The notes: generated from the letters alone by a model not told the origin. 57,854 nt of DNA from Saccharofermentans sp. (GCA_024684815.1 JAIKWL010000028.1:1-57854); one strand, 5' to 3'; numbered from the stretch's first letter, positions 25,782 to 36,060 are shown. Translations and numbers: made by a program.

Positions 25782-26354
25782 TCAGTCCTCCAGCAGTATC
25801 CTGGAAAGGTCTTCGGATGTGATCATGGTAGTATCAGCCATATAAAGTATCTTAACCGCATAAAGATATACAACGCCCCAGTAAAACTCCGAAAGCTTAC
25901 GTGCACTTCCCGGTACGACACTTCCCTCTTTCTGACCTTCTTTAATGATCTTCTCCGTGGTCTTATAAAAACCCGTATCGGCCTGACCTTCAAGAAGCCT
26001 TTGTGTATAAAGAGCAATTCCCGCAGCGAACATCTCATCTTTCTTCAGACTCTTGATCACATAATCAGAGAGCATCTTGATCTTAAGTTCTGCAGATATG
26101 GGAAGCCTGGAAAATGAATTTAATTTTTCCGACCCGCAGACTTTATCGGAGATGGCAAATATCTCCGAATACAATTCTTCTTTCGATTTGAAATATATAT
26201 ATATTGTTCCCTGGGCAATGCCGATATGCTTTGACAATTCACTGATCTTTGTACCGGCAAACCCGTTCTTTGCAAAATAAAGAATGGACTTCTTTATAAT
26301 GAGGCTTTTTGTCTCTTCCCTTATTTCCTGACAGCGTTCCTGTGACTTTGGCAT
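25782..26354 (-). CDS. TetR-family regulator
   Basis: 190 residues. The N-terminal helix-turn-helix is standard: FAKNGFAGTKISELSKHIGIAQGTIYIYFKSKEEL. The C-terminal ligand domain is unspecific in sequence. A perfect 12-bp-arm inverted repeat lies directly over its ribosome-binding site (26363-26394), so autorepression is likely. It is the first gene of a run with the SDR and possibly the pseudokinase-like, vWA and PurA-like genes. Confidence 0.92.
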   Translation of the reverse strand: MPKSQERCQEIREETKSLIIKKSILYFAKNGFAGTKISELSKHIGIAQGTIYIYFKSKEELYSEIFAISDKVCGSEKLNSFSRLPISAELKIKMLSDYVIKSLKKDEMFAAGIALYTQRLLEGQADTGFYKTTEKIIKEGQKEGSVVPGSARKLSEFYWGVVYLYAVKILYMADTTMITSEDLSRILLED

Positions 26355-26362
26355 ACCGGTCT

Positions 26363-26394
26363 CCTTATGAATGAGTATTTATTCATTCATAAGG
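26363..26394. promoter_or_regulatory. TetR operator
   Basis: CCTTATGAATGA and TCATTCATAAGG form perfect 12-bp arms separated by 8 nt, starting 9 nt before the TetR start codon. TGAATGA/TCATTCA arms are classic for TetR-family operators. Confidence 0.8.
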
Positions 26395-26459
26395 TAACAT
26401 TACAACTTGGCTATGTCAATCACATCATCATATGCAGAGTTAACTTTCTCCGGGAAGTT

Positions 26460-28187
26460 TCAGGCATTCCACTTATATAGTGATGCGTAGATACCACCCT
26501 TGTTCATGAGTTCATCATGTGTACCGCTTTCCTCGATACCGTTCTCAGTAAGAACCAGGATGCGTTCTGCATTTCTGACAGTAGATAAGCGGTGTGCAAT
26601 TACTATTGTCGTTCTGTTCTTCGCGAGTTTCTCGAGCGATTCTTTAACAATATTCTCACTCTCATTATCCAGAGCACTTGTAGCCTCATCAAAGATCAGT
26701 ATCGGCGGATTTTTCAGAAACACTCTTGCTATTGACAGTCTCTGTTTCTGTCCGCCCGAAAGCTTAATGCCCCGCTGACCGATATCAGTATCATAACCGT
26801 TTGGAAGTTCCATGATAAAATCGTGAGCATTTGCAAGTTTTGCTGCTTCGATGATCTCTTCTCTTGTAGAACCGGGTTTACCGTAACTTATATTTTCTAT
26901 AACTGTTCCGGCAAAAAGATATACGTCCTGCTGAACTATGCCTATATGATCTCTCAGGCTCTTGATCCTGATATCCCTGATATCTTTTCCGTCAATCTTT
27001 ATAGAACCTCCGGTTACATCATAAAATCTTGGAATAAGACTGCATAAAGTAGTCTTTCCTCCGCCTGAGGATCCGACTAAAGCCACGTAAGACCCTGCGC
27101 TTATATCAAGATCGATGTGACGCAGTACTCTGTGTGCACCATCCTTGTATTTAAAGGACACATCATTAAAAGTGATATCTCCTTTCACATCGGAAATATC
27201 TACTGCATCCTTCTTGTCTTTTATATCAGGTTCAATATTGAGGATCTCGGTAAATCTCTCAAATCCGGTATAGCCGTTCTGGAATTGCTCAGTAAAATCG
27301 ACGAGCACTCTGATAGGCTCCGTGAAGGTATTTATATAAAGAAGGAACGCAATAAAATCAGGTATTTGTACATAGCCGTCAGAGATAAGAACTGCACCTG
27401 TTATTATGACCACGATATTAACCAGAAGGATGAATGCAGTCATGCCTGAGTGAAACAGACCTAAATACAGATAGCTGTTTTTCTTGGCCTGAAGAAATCC
27501 GTCATTACCCTCTTTAAACTTTTCCAGCTCTATTTCTTCATTTGCAAATGATTTAACTACTCTGATACCCGACAGATTATCTTCAGTCCTGGAGTTGATC
27601 TCCGCAATCTTCTTTCTGTTCTCTTTGAAAGCTTTTCTCATTCTCCTGTTGAGTAAAAACACATACAGGAACATGAAAGGAACAAGTATGAATGCTGCCG
27701 CCGTCAGGTATTTGCTTATTCCCATCAGGATTATGAATGCACCTATTATCTTTATGAATGATATTACAATATTCTCCGGTCCGTGATGCAGAAGTTCGCT
27801 TATCTCAAAGAGGTCATTCGTTATCCTGCTCATAAGCTGACCAACTTTCTGATCATCAAAGAATGAGAATGACAATTTCTGGAAATGAGCGAAGATCTCG
27901 GCGCGCATGTTATATTCCATTTTCGCACCCATGACATGGCCGATATTGGTAATATAGTAATTTGCGAAGAACTGAATCACTACAAGGATAACAAGAACAA
28001 TACCGAGATTAATGATCCTCTCCTTCGCGCCCTGCTCCATATATATGACATCTGAAGTAATGTAGCGCACAACAAGAGGGATAACGAGAGAAATAGCTGA
28101 AGCTATAACGGCAAAAAACATATCCAGAAGGAATGTTCCCATGTACGGCTTATAGTAACTGATCAGTTTCCTTAAATTTTTTAACAT
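26460..28187 (-). CDS. ABC exporter, fused membrane and ATPase domains
   Basis: 575 residues. Six membrane segments in the first 310 residues are followed by an ATPase with Walker A GSSGGGKTT near 373, the signature LSGGQKQR, Walker B ILIFDEATSALD and the H-loop IAHRLSTV. This is the MsbA/LmrA-type half transporter that works as a dimer exporting lipids, peptides or drugs. GAGG precedes the ATG. A small lipoprotein gene ends 10 nt upstream and a CPBP protease gene precedes that, so a peptide or envelope-stress role is possible but not shown. Confidence 0.93.
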   Translation of the reverse strand: MLKNLRKLISYYKPYMGTFLLDMFFAVIASAISLVIPLVVRYITSDVIYMEQGAKERIINLGIVLVILVVIQFFANYYITNIGHVMGAKMEYNMRAEIFAHFQKLSFSFFDDQKVGQLMSRITNDLFEISELLHHGPENIVISFIKIIGAFIILMGISKYLTAAAFILVPFMFLYVFLLNRRMRKAFKENRKKIAEINSRTEDNLSGIRVVKSFANEEIELEKFKEGNDGFLQAKKNSYLYLGLFHSGMTAFILLVNIVVIITGAVLISDGYVQIPDFIAFLLYINTFTEPIRVLVDFTEQFQNGYTGFERFTEILNIEPDIKDKKDAVDISDVKGDITFNDVSFKYKDGAHRVLRHIDLDISAGSYVALVGSSGGGKTTLCSLIPRFYDVTGGSIKIDGKDIRDIRIKSLRDHIGIVQQDVYLFAGTVIENISYGKPGSTREEIIEAAKLANAHDFIMELPNGYDTDIGQRGIKLSGGQKQRLSIARVFLKNPPILIFDEATSALDNESENIVKESLEKLAKNRTTIVIAHRLSTVRNAERILVLTENGIEESGTHDELMNKGGIYASLYKWNA

Positions 28188-28196
28188 AATAAAGCC

Positions 28197-28436
28197 TCAG
28201 ATCTCGACTTTTATCATCGGTCTTACCGAGCACTTCTCATTTGCTTTGACCGTTAAAGACAGACTGCCCGGATCGAAAACATAGAACTTGCTTTTATCGT
28301 CTTTGGTATTATCTCTCATCCACCAGACATCAACTTCCTCAAGATCAAAATCAGATACCCGGATACTGTCCGAACAGCCGGAAAGCATTCCGAGTACCAT
28401 TACAAGTATTATTAACAATGCCAAAGCTTTCTTCAT
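28197..28436 (-). CDS. Small lipoprotein
   Basis: 79 residues from the ATG at 28436; an ATG four codons upstream at 28448 is an alternative. The leader ends in the lipobox LSGCSD. The mature 55 residues include DVWWMRDNTKDD and end VRPMIKVEI, with no recognised family. It lies 10 nt before the ABC exporter and is probably cotranscribed with it. Confidence 0.7.
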   Translation of the reverse strand: MKKALALLIILVMVLGMLSGCSDSIRVSDFDLEEVDVWWMRDNTKDDKSKFYVFDPGSLSLTVKANEKCSVRPMIKVEI

Positions 28437-28531
28437 ACACTTACCCATTCAATTACAAATCCCTTATTCATGATCAGACTTCTGATAAATATATGAATTC
28501 TACCACAGCACATTGCGTATACCACATTAAT

Positions 28532-29425
28532 TTATTTCTTTGATTCTTTAATCCCCTTAATGCTGATGACCAGTGAGACCGCAATGACGGGGATCAACGG
28601 AATGAGCGAAAAAGCCGAAGGACCTAACACGGAAAGCTTTGAATCAGCATCACCTGATAAAAGCAGCATCGGCATGGATGCTGCGTTCATTGCCGCATGA
28701 GCCAGAGAAGCCACCCAGATGGAATGTGTTCTTTCGTACAGCCAGTCGATCAGGATTCCGAATACGATAAGTGAGATGCAGATCATAACAGGTCCGAGCA
28801 CCGGGTATCCTAAGTAATCCTTACCGTAGAAGTAACTTCCGATTATGATGAGAGGCCAGTGCCAGATACCCCAGAGTGCGCCTCCGATAAGGCGTCCTGT
28901 TACAGTTCCGAATCTGTTCTTAAGGAAAGGATATAAAACTCCTCTCCATCCTGCCTCTTCACCGAGGCTCGGGATTATCTGAGAGATCGGAATAAACGTA
29001 AGTGATGCTATGACCATGACGATCAGATAATATACGGGATTTATTACCGAAGGATCGAAGATACCCGAAAGCTCATCAGGAAGCATATCTGTTATGGCCG
29101 TAAAGCCCAAATTCAATGACTCGGGAAAGATCAAAAAGAATATGGCTGAACCGATCCAAGAAAGGATCTGGGGTCCGATAAAGGCTGTAATGATATATCT
29201 GATATTTGTTTTGATCCCGAAGCCTATCTGTTTAAGAGGCAGTCTTGCAATTATCACTGCCAGAAAAGGGATCGCTATAGCAATTACTCTGAACAGGAAC
29301 ATAAATGCCAGAGTATTTCCTTTAGCATTCATGAAACCTGCAAGACACAATGGAACATACGCTGCGCCGAATGCTATGAGCATGAAAACGGTAAACTTTT
29401 TTGTGCTGATGTTTTTGGGATCCAT
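28532..29425 (-). CDS. CPBP-family intramembrane metalloprotease
   Basis: 297 residues with eight or so membrane segments. The family motifs are present: EEAGWRG near 153 (EExxxR), GALWGIWHW (FxxxH-type) and SLAHAAMNA with a further His. Such Abi/CAAX-like proteases act in the membrane on peptides or prenylated substrates and often provide bacteriocin self-immunity. GAGGTG precedes the ATG. It is upstream of the small lipoprotein and ABC exporter on the same strand. Confidence 0.9.
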   Translation of the reverse strand: MDPKNISTKKFTVFMLIAFGAAYVPLCLAGFMNAKGNTLAFMFLFRVIAIAIPFLAVIIARLPLKQIGFGIKTNIRYIITAFIGPQILSWIGSAIFFLIFPESLNLGFTAITDMLPDELSGIFDPSVINPVYYLIVMVIASLTFIPISQIIPSLGEEAGWRGVLYPFLKNRFGTVTGRLIGGALWGIWHWPLIIIGSYFYGKDYLGYPVLGPVMICISLIVFGILIDWLYERTHSIWVASLAHAAMNAASMPMLLLSGDADSKLSVLGPSAFSLIPLIPVIAVSLVISIKGIKESKK

Positions 29426-29561
29426 CTAATTCACCTCGCTTTTGTTGATGAGCCAAATCTACATTCGGTGCGATGCAAATTAAAGGACACAGAGCGACCA
29501 AAAGCCCTTATTTCCGTGATGGGACATACTTGTCCCATGCAATAAACATCGGTATTTCCGG

Positions 29562-30686
29562 TTATTTCATTGTGATGAGCTCATAATCTCTTGTGCCGAT
29601 GCCGATCTTCTCGCCATGCTCAAGAGTCTCCGCCCAGGATACATTAGGATTGTTGTTATGCCATACGTCACCGTGATCGTGGAAGTGAGCGCTTGCCATG
29701 TTGTCACCCAGCTGGCTGTTCCTTATGGGCTCAGCCCTCGAACAGAGGTCTACGCATGCCTGATCCAGAGCTACCGGATCGAATGAAGCGAGCATTCCGA
29801 TATCCGGGAGAATAGGTGCGTCATTCTCGCCGTGGCAGTCACAGTTAGGTGATACGTCGGTTATCAGGCTGATATGGAAGTTCGGTCTTCCGCTGATGAC
29901 AGCGGCAGTATACTCTGCCATCCTTCTTCCGAGCATCTGCGGAGCATCCCAGTTATCGTTGCGGATCGCATCAAAAGCACATGCTCCTATACAGCGGCCG
30001 CAGCCCTTACACTTGGCAGGATCTATCCATGCTTTTTTGCCTTCGTAGCTGATCGCATCAGATCCGCACTCCTTAGAGCACCTTCTGCAGCCTTTGCATT
30101 TATCCGTAATAACGTGAGGATGTCCGCTCTGATGCTGCTGCATCTTGCCTGCGCGGCTTCCGCAGCCCATTCCGATGTTCTTTATCGCTCCTCCGAAGCC
30201 CGCAGCCTCGTGACCTTTAAAGTGAGTGAGCGAGATAAAGATATCAGCATCCATTACTGCACGTCCTATATAGGCTTCCTTGCAATACTCACCGTTCGGG
30301 ACAGGCACGATAATATCATCCGTACCCCTCAAACCGTCGGCGATTATGATCTGACAGCCTGTTGTAACAGTGTTAAATCCGTTGATATTGGCACAATCCA
30401 TGTGTTCAAGGGCATGCTTGCGGCTTCCGGGATATAAAGTGTTGCAGTCGGTAAGAAAAGGCAGTCCGCCATTCTCCTTGATAACATCTGCTACTGCCTT
30501 GGCATAGTTCGGTCTAAGATATGCGAGGTTGCCGAGCTCGCCGAAGTGCATCTTGATCGCAACAAACTTATTATCCATATCGATCGTACCGATACCGGCC
30601 ATCCTGATCAGTTTCTGGAGCTTAACCGTGAGGCTGACACCCAGACCGGTCCTGAAATCGGTGAAATAAACCTTTGACTTTTCCAT
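29562..30686 (-). CDS. DUF362 protein with two 4Fe-4S clusters
   Basis: 374 residues. The DUF362 domain covers about 1-190 and 290-374 (KMHFGELGN, SLTHFKGHEAAGFGGAIKN). A bacterial ferredoxin insert has CKGCRRCSKEC and CKGCGRCIGAC, each a typical 4Fe-4S site with a partner Cys. It is a widespread cytosolic redox protein of anaerobes with no assigned reaction. AGGAGG precedes the ATG. It lies just downstream of a Nudix remnant. Confidence 0.92.
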   Translation of the reverse strand: MEKSKVYFTDFRTGLGVSLTVKLQKLIRMAGIGTIDMDNKFVAIKMHFGELGNLAYLRPNYAKAVADVIKENGGLPFLTDCNTLYPGSRKHALEHMDCANINGFNTVTTGCQIIIADGLRGTDDIIVPVPNGEYCKEAYIGRAVMDADIFISLTHFKGHEAAGFGGAIKNIGMGCGSRAGKMQQHQSGHPHVITDKCKGCRRCSKECGSDAISYEGKKAWIDPAKCKGCGRCIGACAFDAIRNDNWDAPQMLGRRMAEYTAAVISGRPNFHISLITDVSPNCDCHGENDAPILPDIGMLASFDPVALDQACVDLCSRAEPIRNSQLGDNMASAHFHDHGDVWHNNNPNVSWAETLEHGEKIGIGTRDYELITMK

Positions 30687-30712
30687 ATGTTCTGCCTCCT
30701 ATAAATAGTTTA

Positions 30713-31029
30713 TCAGGAATTAATATCTCTGTACCTGAGCAGTGCTATGTGTTCACGTCTGTAAAGTCCGAAGTCGGCAATATCGATCTTATGAAATCTC
30801 TCATAATCTCCGAAGAGTTCTATCGCTTCATCTAACGGTATCCACTTACAAGTATAACCCGCCTCTGTTTCAGCTTGTGTCAGATTAAGGCATCCTGTGT
30901 ACTCTATCAGTTCACAAATATAATAATGACTTTTCCGTCTTTGACAAGTATTCCCCTGCCAGCATGACGAAGATGGTTTACGAGGCCTGAATAATCATCA
31001 TTTATAAGCTGAAGGTGTTGTGTAGCCAT
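30713..31029 (-). pseudogene. Nudix hydrolase with internal deletion
   Basis: An ATG at 31029 opens 40 codons ending GRGILVKDGKVIIIFVN, where a Nudix N-terminal strand appears, and stops at 30907. In the next frame the C-terminal part reads KSHYYICELIEYTG then GYTCKWIPLDEAIELF and stops at 30713. The whole Nudix box (G-x5-E-x7-RE-x2-EE-x-G) between the halves is gone. The two frames join at the AAA/AGTCAT junction near 30920. Non-functional by inspection. Confidence 0.8.
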
Positions 31030-31065
31030 ATTCCTTTTCCCCTAAAAAAACAGCAGCAGAAATAA

Positions 31066-33180
31066 TCATCTGTAGACTCTTTCTGATACTACCTTACCGT
31101 CTTTCCACTCAAGATCTATCTTCTCTCCGCCTTTCATCTTAATACCCTTAACTGATCCATCTTTCCAGGCAGAAGGTAGCGCAGGAAGTCTTTCGCCGTC
31201 ACGCCCGAAGATCATGCGGATGATGCCTGATACAAGACCGAAGTTACCGTCTATCTGGAACGGCGGATGGTTATCAAACAGATTAGGAAGGAGCGATCTT
31301 TCCATAAGAAGCCTTAAGTGTTTGTATGCTTCTTCACCGTTGCCCATCGCGGCATAAAGATTGATTATCCATGCCCTGCTCCATCCGGTGTGACCTCCGC
31401 CTGATTCAAGCCTCTTTTGAAGTGTTTTCGAAGCAGCTTCATAAAGCTCTTCACCTCTAATCGTCGTGCCGGGAAACAATCCGAACAGATGGGATATGTG
31501 TCTGTGTCCGGGATCCGTTTCCTTAAGGTCGCCGTGCCATTCCATTATCCTTCCGTCTTCACTTATAGTAACAGGCTTAATAAGATCAATGCATCTTCTG
31601 ATCTCTTCCATTGCAGGATCTTTGGTATTTAAAATCTCTTCAGCAGAAATCACACAATTAAAGAGTTCTCTGATTATCTGATCGTCCATCGATGCACCCT
31701 TGCAGATGCATCCCTTTTCACCGTTAGGAAGCTCATATTCATTCTCAGGAGAAACGGTCGGTGATAAAACAAGATATCCTCCGTCAATAAAACTGTAATC
31801 AACAATAAAGACCGCTGCTTTGAGCATGGCATCAAAGTGTTCTCTTAAGAAATCAACATCTCCGGTATAGATGTAGTGCTCCCACACATGAAGGCAAAGC
31901 CAGGCTGCACCGAGTACCCAGTACGTCGACGACAGACACGTATCCTGAGGAGCGCAGTCACCCCAGATATCTGTATTATGGTGAGCAACAAAACCTCTCA
32001 TACCGTACATTTTCTTTGCGACTTCCTCACCTCTGGGCTTCATTCTTTCGAGAAGATCGAAAAGCGGGAGATGGCACTCGGGAAGGTCGAGAACTTCACA
32101 CGGCCAATAGTTCATCTCGGCATTTATATTGATGGTATATTTGCTTCCCCAGGCAGGATCGAAATCCTTGTTCCAGATACCCTGAAGATTCAAAGGAAGC
32201 GACCCTTCACGGCTTCCTGAGATCAAAAGATATTTGCCGAGATTAAACATACGGACGACATCCTGTTGAGATGAAGGCAGTGTCAGAGCTGTTCTGTCAT
32301 AAAGCGATCTGTAATCCTTAAGATGGTCTTCCCTAATACTGTCATAGCCTTTAACAGCTGCATCTTTCAGAGTCTTATCAAGAAAGACAAGCGGATCCTT
32401 TTCATAGAATTCGGATACGGCACTTATCAGTATCAAAGCGCTGTCCGCTTTTTCCACAACGATAGTATTGCCGACAGATTCAACAGTGCCGCCTTCCGTG
32501 ATAACCTTGATCTCACAGGCAAATCTGTTCGAACCGTTGCCGCCGCATCTTCCGGTAAGGACAGTCATATTTTCAAATACATTAAAGATCTCATCAACGC
32601 GACTGTTATAACCGGGATTTCTGTAGGTCTGCTCCCTGAAAGATCTGAGATCCCATGTGATGTTTCCTCTGGCAAGCTGAGTCCTGAAAGATATACAGCC
32701 TTCCTCATCACAGGATAATCTGACAGCTATGAGCTTATCGGGATATGAAGCGATCATATTTCTCTTGTAAATTTTGCCGTCTTTTTTATATGTGATCCTG
32801 ATCTCGGATTTTTCTAAATCAAGCTCTCTGCTGTAGTCTGCTGCCTCACCGTTCTCATGATCGAACTGAAGGTACAGATTGCAAAGAGGTTCATAGTGGC
32901 TTTGCGTATCGGGTATGCCTGATAAGGCCATCGCACAAAGATCCTGGGCATCAGCTATCCTTCCCTCGTCGATCGCTTTCCGGATCAAAGGAAGTTTTTC
33001 TCTTGCCGACGGATTTATCCTGTCCTTAGGACCGCCATACCAAACACTGTCTTCATTAAGCTGCAAAAGCTCTGTCGCAACTCCGCCGAAGATCATCGCG
33101 CCCATTCTTCCGTTGCCTATCGGAAGTGCTTCGTTCCAATCAGAAGCAGGACTGTCAAAATATATAGTATTGCTGTTCAT
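31066..33180 (-). CDS. GH95 alpha-L-fucosidase
   Basis: 704 residues, typical for GH95, which removes alpha-1,2-linked fucose (or galactose in some members) by inversion. Family blocks include ALPIGNGRMGAMIFGG near the N-terminus, NLQGIWN, NINAEMNYW with the catalytic Asn pair, SPTVSPENEY with the acid Glu, and FQIDGNFG with the Asp. There is no signal peptide, so it acts on imported oligosaccharides. GAGGAG precedes the ATG. It probably serves use of host or plant glycans together with the GH27 enzyme at 37988. Confidence 0.93.
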   Translation of the reverse strand: MNSNTIYFDSPASDWNEALPIGNGRMGAMIFGGVATELLQLNEDSVWYGGPKDRINPSAREKLPLIRKAIDEGRIADAQDLCAMALSGIPDTQSHYEPLCNLYLQFDHENGEAADYSRELDLEKSEIRITYKKDGKIYKRNMIASYPDKLIAVRLSCDEEGCISFRTQLARGNITWDLRSFREQTYRNPGYNSRVDEIFNVFENMTVLTGRCGGNGSNRFACEIKVITEGGTVESVGNTIVVEKADSALILISAVSEFYEKDPLVFLDKTLKDAAVKGYDSIREDHLKDYRSLYDRTALTLPSSQQDVVRMFNLGKYLLISGSREGSLPLNLQGIWNKDFDPAWGSKYTININAEMNYWPCEVLDLPECHLPLFDLLERMKPRGEEVAKKMYGMRGFVAHHNTDIWGDCAPQDTCLSSTYWVLGAAWLCLHVWEHYIYTGDVDFLREHFDAMLKAAVFIVDYSFIDGGYLVLSPTVSPENEYELPNGEKGCICKGASMDDQIIRELFNCVISAEEILNTKDPAMEEIRRCIDLIKPVTISEDGRIMEWHGDLKETDPGHRHISHLFGLFPGTTIRGEELYEAASKTLQKRLESGGGHTGWSRAWIINLYAAMGNGEEAYKHLRLLMERSLLPNLFDNHPPFQIDGNFGLVSGIIRMIFGRDGERLPALPSAWKDGSVKGIKMKGGEKIDLEWKDGKVVSERVYR

Positions 33181-33227
33181 TAGCTCCTCTAAGAAACGAA
33201 ATGACAGGCTGTAATCCCTGTATGAAT

Positions 33228-34154
33228 TTATCCTATCAGAGTGCTGTCGTAAAAATCTACTGCCTTTTGTAAAAGCTCATCTGTCATGATGGAATTGTGA
33301 CCTTTGTTCTGATATCTCACAAAGACGAAGTCCGAATCATCCGCATGCTCGGCATAATAGATATCATAGCCGTATCTTATCGGTACTGTGGTATCGTCTT
33401 CACTGTGAACGATCATGATCTTCGCATCGGAATTTTCAAACCCGTCCATCGCTGTCTGAACCGAGTATTCACCGAATGTTATACGTTCATAGATCTTAAG
33501 GTAAGGAAGCATCAGATAAATTAAGGGACCTGTCATCTCACGGCCCTGTGCTTCGAGCAGATCAGATGATCTGTTAAATCCTGATACAGCACACACCGCA
33601 GAGACTTCAGGATGTTCATTCAGGACTGATGAAGCTGAATACCCGCCCCAGCTGTGTCCGAGCAAAAGCACCGGAAGATCTTTAAATCTGTCACATTCCT
33701 CAACAAAAGAGATCACATGATCAAGATCGATAACACCCTGCGGAAGACCCTTTACGGATCTTCCTTCGCTCTCATCATTGCCCGTTACATCATATGCGAA
33801 TACGTAGTATCCGTTCTTTGTAAGGAAATCTGCGCAATGCATATAAGCATTATGGCCGCCTCCTCCGAATCCGTGAGACATTATAACGATACCTTTTACT
33901 TCCTGTTCTTCGCGGAAATAATGATAAGCCGCAAGTTTCTGTCCTTCATTGGAAATAACAGTATATCTTTCTCTTTCAAGTCCCGGGAAATCATCCACAC
34001 TCGAGATCCTTGAAGGTGCTGTCATAAATCTGCCTCCGAAAACTGAATCGTAGATCAACAGCGATATTGCAGGCATGATAACAAATACGGCAACCACCAA
34101 AGATACGATTGCAATAATGATAATGCGCTTAGCTTTTTTCTTTCCGGATCCCAT
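33228..34154 (-). CDS. Membrane-anchored alpha/beta hydrolase
   Basis: 308 residues. A hydrophobic N-terminal segment (about 10-33) anchors it, with the catalytic domain outside. The nucleophile Ser is in GHSWGGYS near 169; HSEDDTTVP supplies the Asp and NKGHNSIM the His. HGFGGGGHN is the oxyanion loop. The closest general type is the lysophospholipase-like or YqkD group. AAGGAGAAGATAA precedes the ATG. Substrate unknown. Confidence 0.9.
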   Translation of the reverse strand: MGSGKKKAKRIIIIAIVSLVVAVFVIMPAISLLIYDSVFGGRFMTAPSRISSVDDFPGLERERYTVISNEGQKLAAYHYFREEQEVKGIVIMSHGFGGGGHNAYMHCADFLTKNGYYVFAYDVTGNDESEGRSVKGLPQGVIDLDHVISFVEECDRFKDLPVLLLGHSWGGYSASSVLNEHPEVSAVCAVSGFNRSSDLLEAQGREMTGPLIYLMLPYLKIYERITFGEYSVQTAMDGFENSDAKIMIVHSEDDTTVPIRYGYDIYYAEHADDSDFVFVRYQNKGHNSIMTDELLQKAVDFYDSTLIG

Positions 34155-34240
34155 TTATCTTCTCCTTATCCATTGCTGAATTATAACACAGCATCTTTCA
34201 AAGAGAAGGCAGGATCAGATCAGGTCTTAGGCGGGATTGA

Positions 34241-35161
34241 TCAGTTCCTTCTGTATGTTTTCGAATATATGAAGATCATGGCAATCAGGCTTACCAACGT
34301 AAAAACAAGGATATAGATTACACTTGAACTTATCTTCAGATCATTTCCCAACATCTTTGCGTTAAATGTAAATATCTCTCTTAACGCACCGGTAAAAGCA
34401 CCGTTGTCAATACCGCCTGTCGATGCATCGAAATTCTCAAGCACTCCGCGCATAAGGACATTTCTTATCACGATCGTAACATGTGTCGCAGGAAAGATAT
34501 TGCAAAAAGTCTGTATACCGTCAGAAAACTGTGAGACCGGAATATAAGCTCCTATAACAAATCCTGCAGCAGCAGAAAGCAGTCCGAAAAACGCATTGGA
34601 ACTCTGGGATGTCTTAAACAGCTGCATGATCATCATAAAGAATGCCGTGGAAGATACGGAACCCAGGATGACCGCTGCATATGCTTTGAAAACATCACCT
34701 GATGAAAGACCGAGTCCACCGTTGATGCTTAATATCAATATGCCTGCTGTGAGCAGTATTCCGGTGATTATGCTTGCCGATAATGCTGCAGCAACAAAGT
34801 ATGAGAATATTATCTGCCATCTTTTTACCGGGGTCGCACTTACATCGTAATCTATCTTATTTTCCCTGTCTTTAACTATCGTTGTAAGACATGAATACGG
34901 CACCGTTATCAGGGCAGAACCCATCATTCCGACCAAAAGCATTGCATTCACGAATGCTTCGGTATCTTTACTGCTGATAAGATCTGCAATGCTGCCGGCC
35001 TGCGAGAGAGCCGAATCCATAGAGCTCTCGAATGTTCCTTTCAGAAACAACATATAAAGTACAAGTATGATAAGCGATGTAAGAAGCGAAAACAAGATCG
35101 CTGTCCAGTCCTTAAAATATATCAACAGATTTCTTTTAGTAAGTCCCATAAACTTTCTCAT
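34241..35161 (-). CDS. ABC-2 type permease
   Basis: 306 residues with six membrane segments and the long first extracellular loop of the ABC-2 (DrrB-like) family. DRENKIDYDVSATPVKRWQIIFSY is the typical cytosolic coupling element. Its start overlaps the ATPase stop by 4 nt, so the pair forms one exporter. The LytTR-DUF3021 pair directly upstream is expected to control it. Confidence 0.9.
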   Translation of the reverse strand: MRKFMGLTKRNLLIYFKDWTAILFSLLTSLIILVLYMLFLKGTFESSMDSALSQAGSIADLISSKDTEAFVNAMLLVGMMGSALITVPYSCLTTIVKDRENKIDYDVSATPVKRWQIIFSYFVAAALSASIITGILLTAGILILSINGGLGLSSGDVFKAYAAVILGSVSSTAFFMMIMQLFKTSQSSNAFFGLLSAAAGFVIGAYIPVSQFSDGIQTFCNIFPATHVTIVIRNVLMRGVLENFDASTGGIDNGAFTGALREIFTFNAKMLGNDLKISSSVIYILVFTLVSLIAMIFIYSKTYRRN

Positions 35162-36060
35162 ACGCTTGCCATCTCCCTTCCTGTCAGATTAAGGAACACA
35201 TCGTCCATGCTGCCCTTAATGATCTCAAAATCCCTGATCTTATCCCTGTTTCTGTAAATAAGTTCCGTTATACTTTCTTTAAATCTCACATTGTAGTGAT
35301 CGGAATCATATGTGTATGTCAGCCCCTCAAGGAGCATCTCATTATCAGGATCTTTTTTTGCATACCACACAAGTTTCGAAGAAGCATAAGATGACTTCAG
35401 ATCTGCAGGGGTTCCGTTCGCAATGATCTTCCCTTTATCAAGTATCACCACATTATCGGCATCAGATGTTTCCTCCATGTAGTGTGTCGTAAGAAAGATC
35501 GTAATGTTCTTTTCTCTTCTCAAGTAATCTATATGATCCCAGACGATCCTTCTTGATTTAGGATCAAGGCCTGTCGTAGGCTCATCAAGAAAAAGTATCC
35601 TCGGCTCATGGATAAGTGCTCTCGTAATATCCACTCTTCTTCTCTGGCCGCCTGAAAGGTTCTCATATCTTCTGTTCCAGATCTCACCGAGCTCGAAGTT
35701 TGCCATTAAACCCGAAAGCCTTTCATCGATCTGCTTTTTGGTCAGGCCGTAGTATGCTCCTCTGGTATAGATGTTTTCTTTTACGGTGAGCTTATTATCC
35801 AGGACCGAATTCTGGAAGACTATTCCGATAAGGCTTCTTATTACGTCATCTTCTGCGCCGAGTCTGTTACCGAAGACCGAGACTTCTCCTGAGGTCTTTT
35901 TTAAGATAGTACTTAGGATATTGATGGTGGTAGATTTGCCGGCACCGTTTTCACCGAGGAATGCGAACAGTTCGCCCTCCTTTACATTAAAAGAGATACC
36001 GTCAACAGCTCTGTGTCCCTTATAATCCTTGATGAGATCATTTACGGATATCGCGTTCAT
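35158..36060 (-). CDS. ABC exporter ATPase (DrrA-like)
   Basis: 300 residues from the ATG at 36060, preceded by GAAAGGAA; the longer frame to 36084 has no such site. Walker A GENGAGKST, Q-loop, signature LSGGQRRR, Walker B ILFLDEPTTGLDP and the H-loop LTTHYMEE are all present. A C-terminal extension of about 70 residues is typical of DrrA-type exporters. It is paired with the ABC-2 permease. Confidence 0.92.
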   Translation of the reverse strand: MNAISVNDLIKDYKGHRAVDGISFNVKEGELFAFLGENGAGKSTTINILSTILKKTSGEVSVFGNRLGAEDDVIRSLIGIVFQNSVLDNKLTVKENIYTRGAYYGLTKKQIDERLSGLMANFELGEIWNRRYENLSGGQRRRVDITRALIHEPRILFLDEPTTGLDPKSRRIVWDHIDYLRREKNITIFLTTHYMEETSDADNVVILDKGKIIANGTPADLKSSYASSKLVWYAKKDPDNEMLLEGLTYTYDSDHYNVRFKESITELIYRNRDKIRDFEIIKGSMDDVFLNLTGREMASV

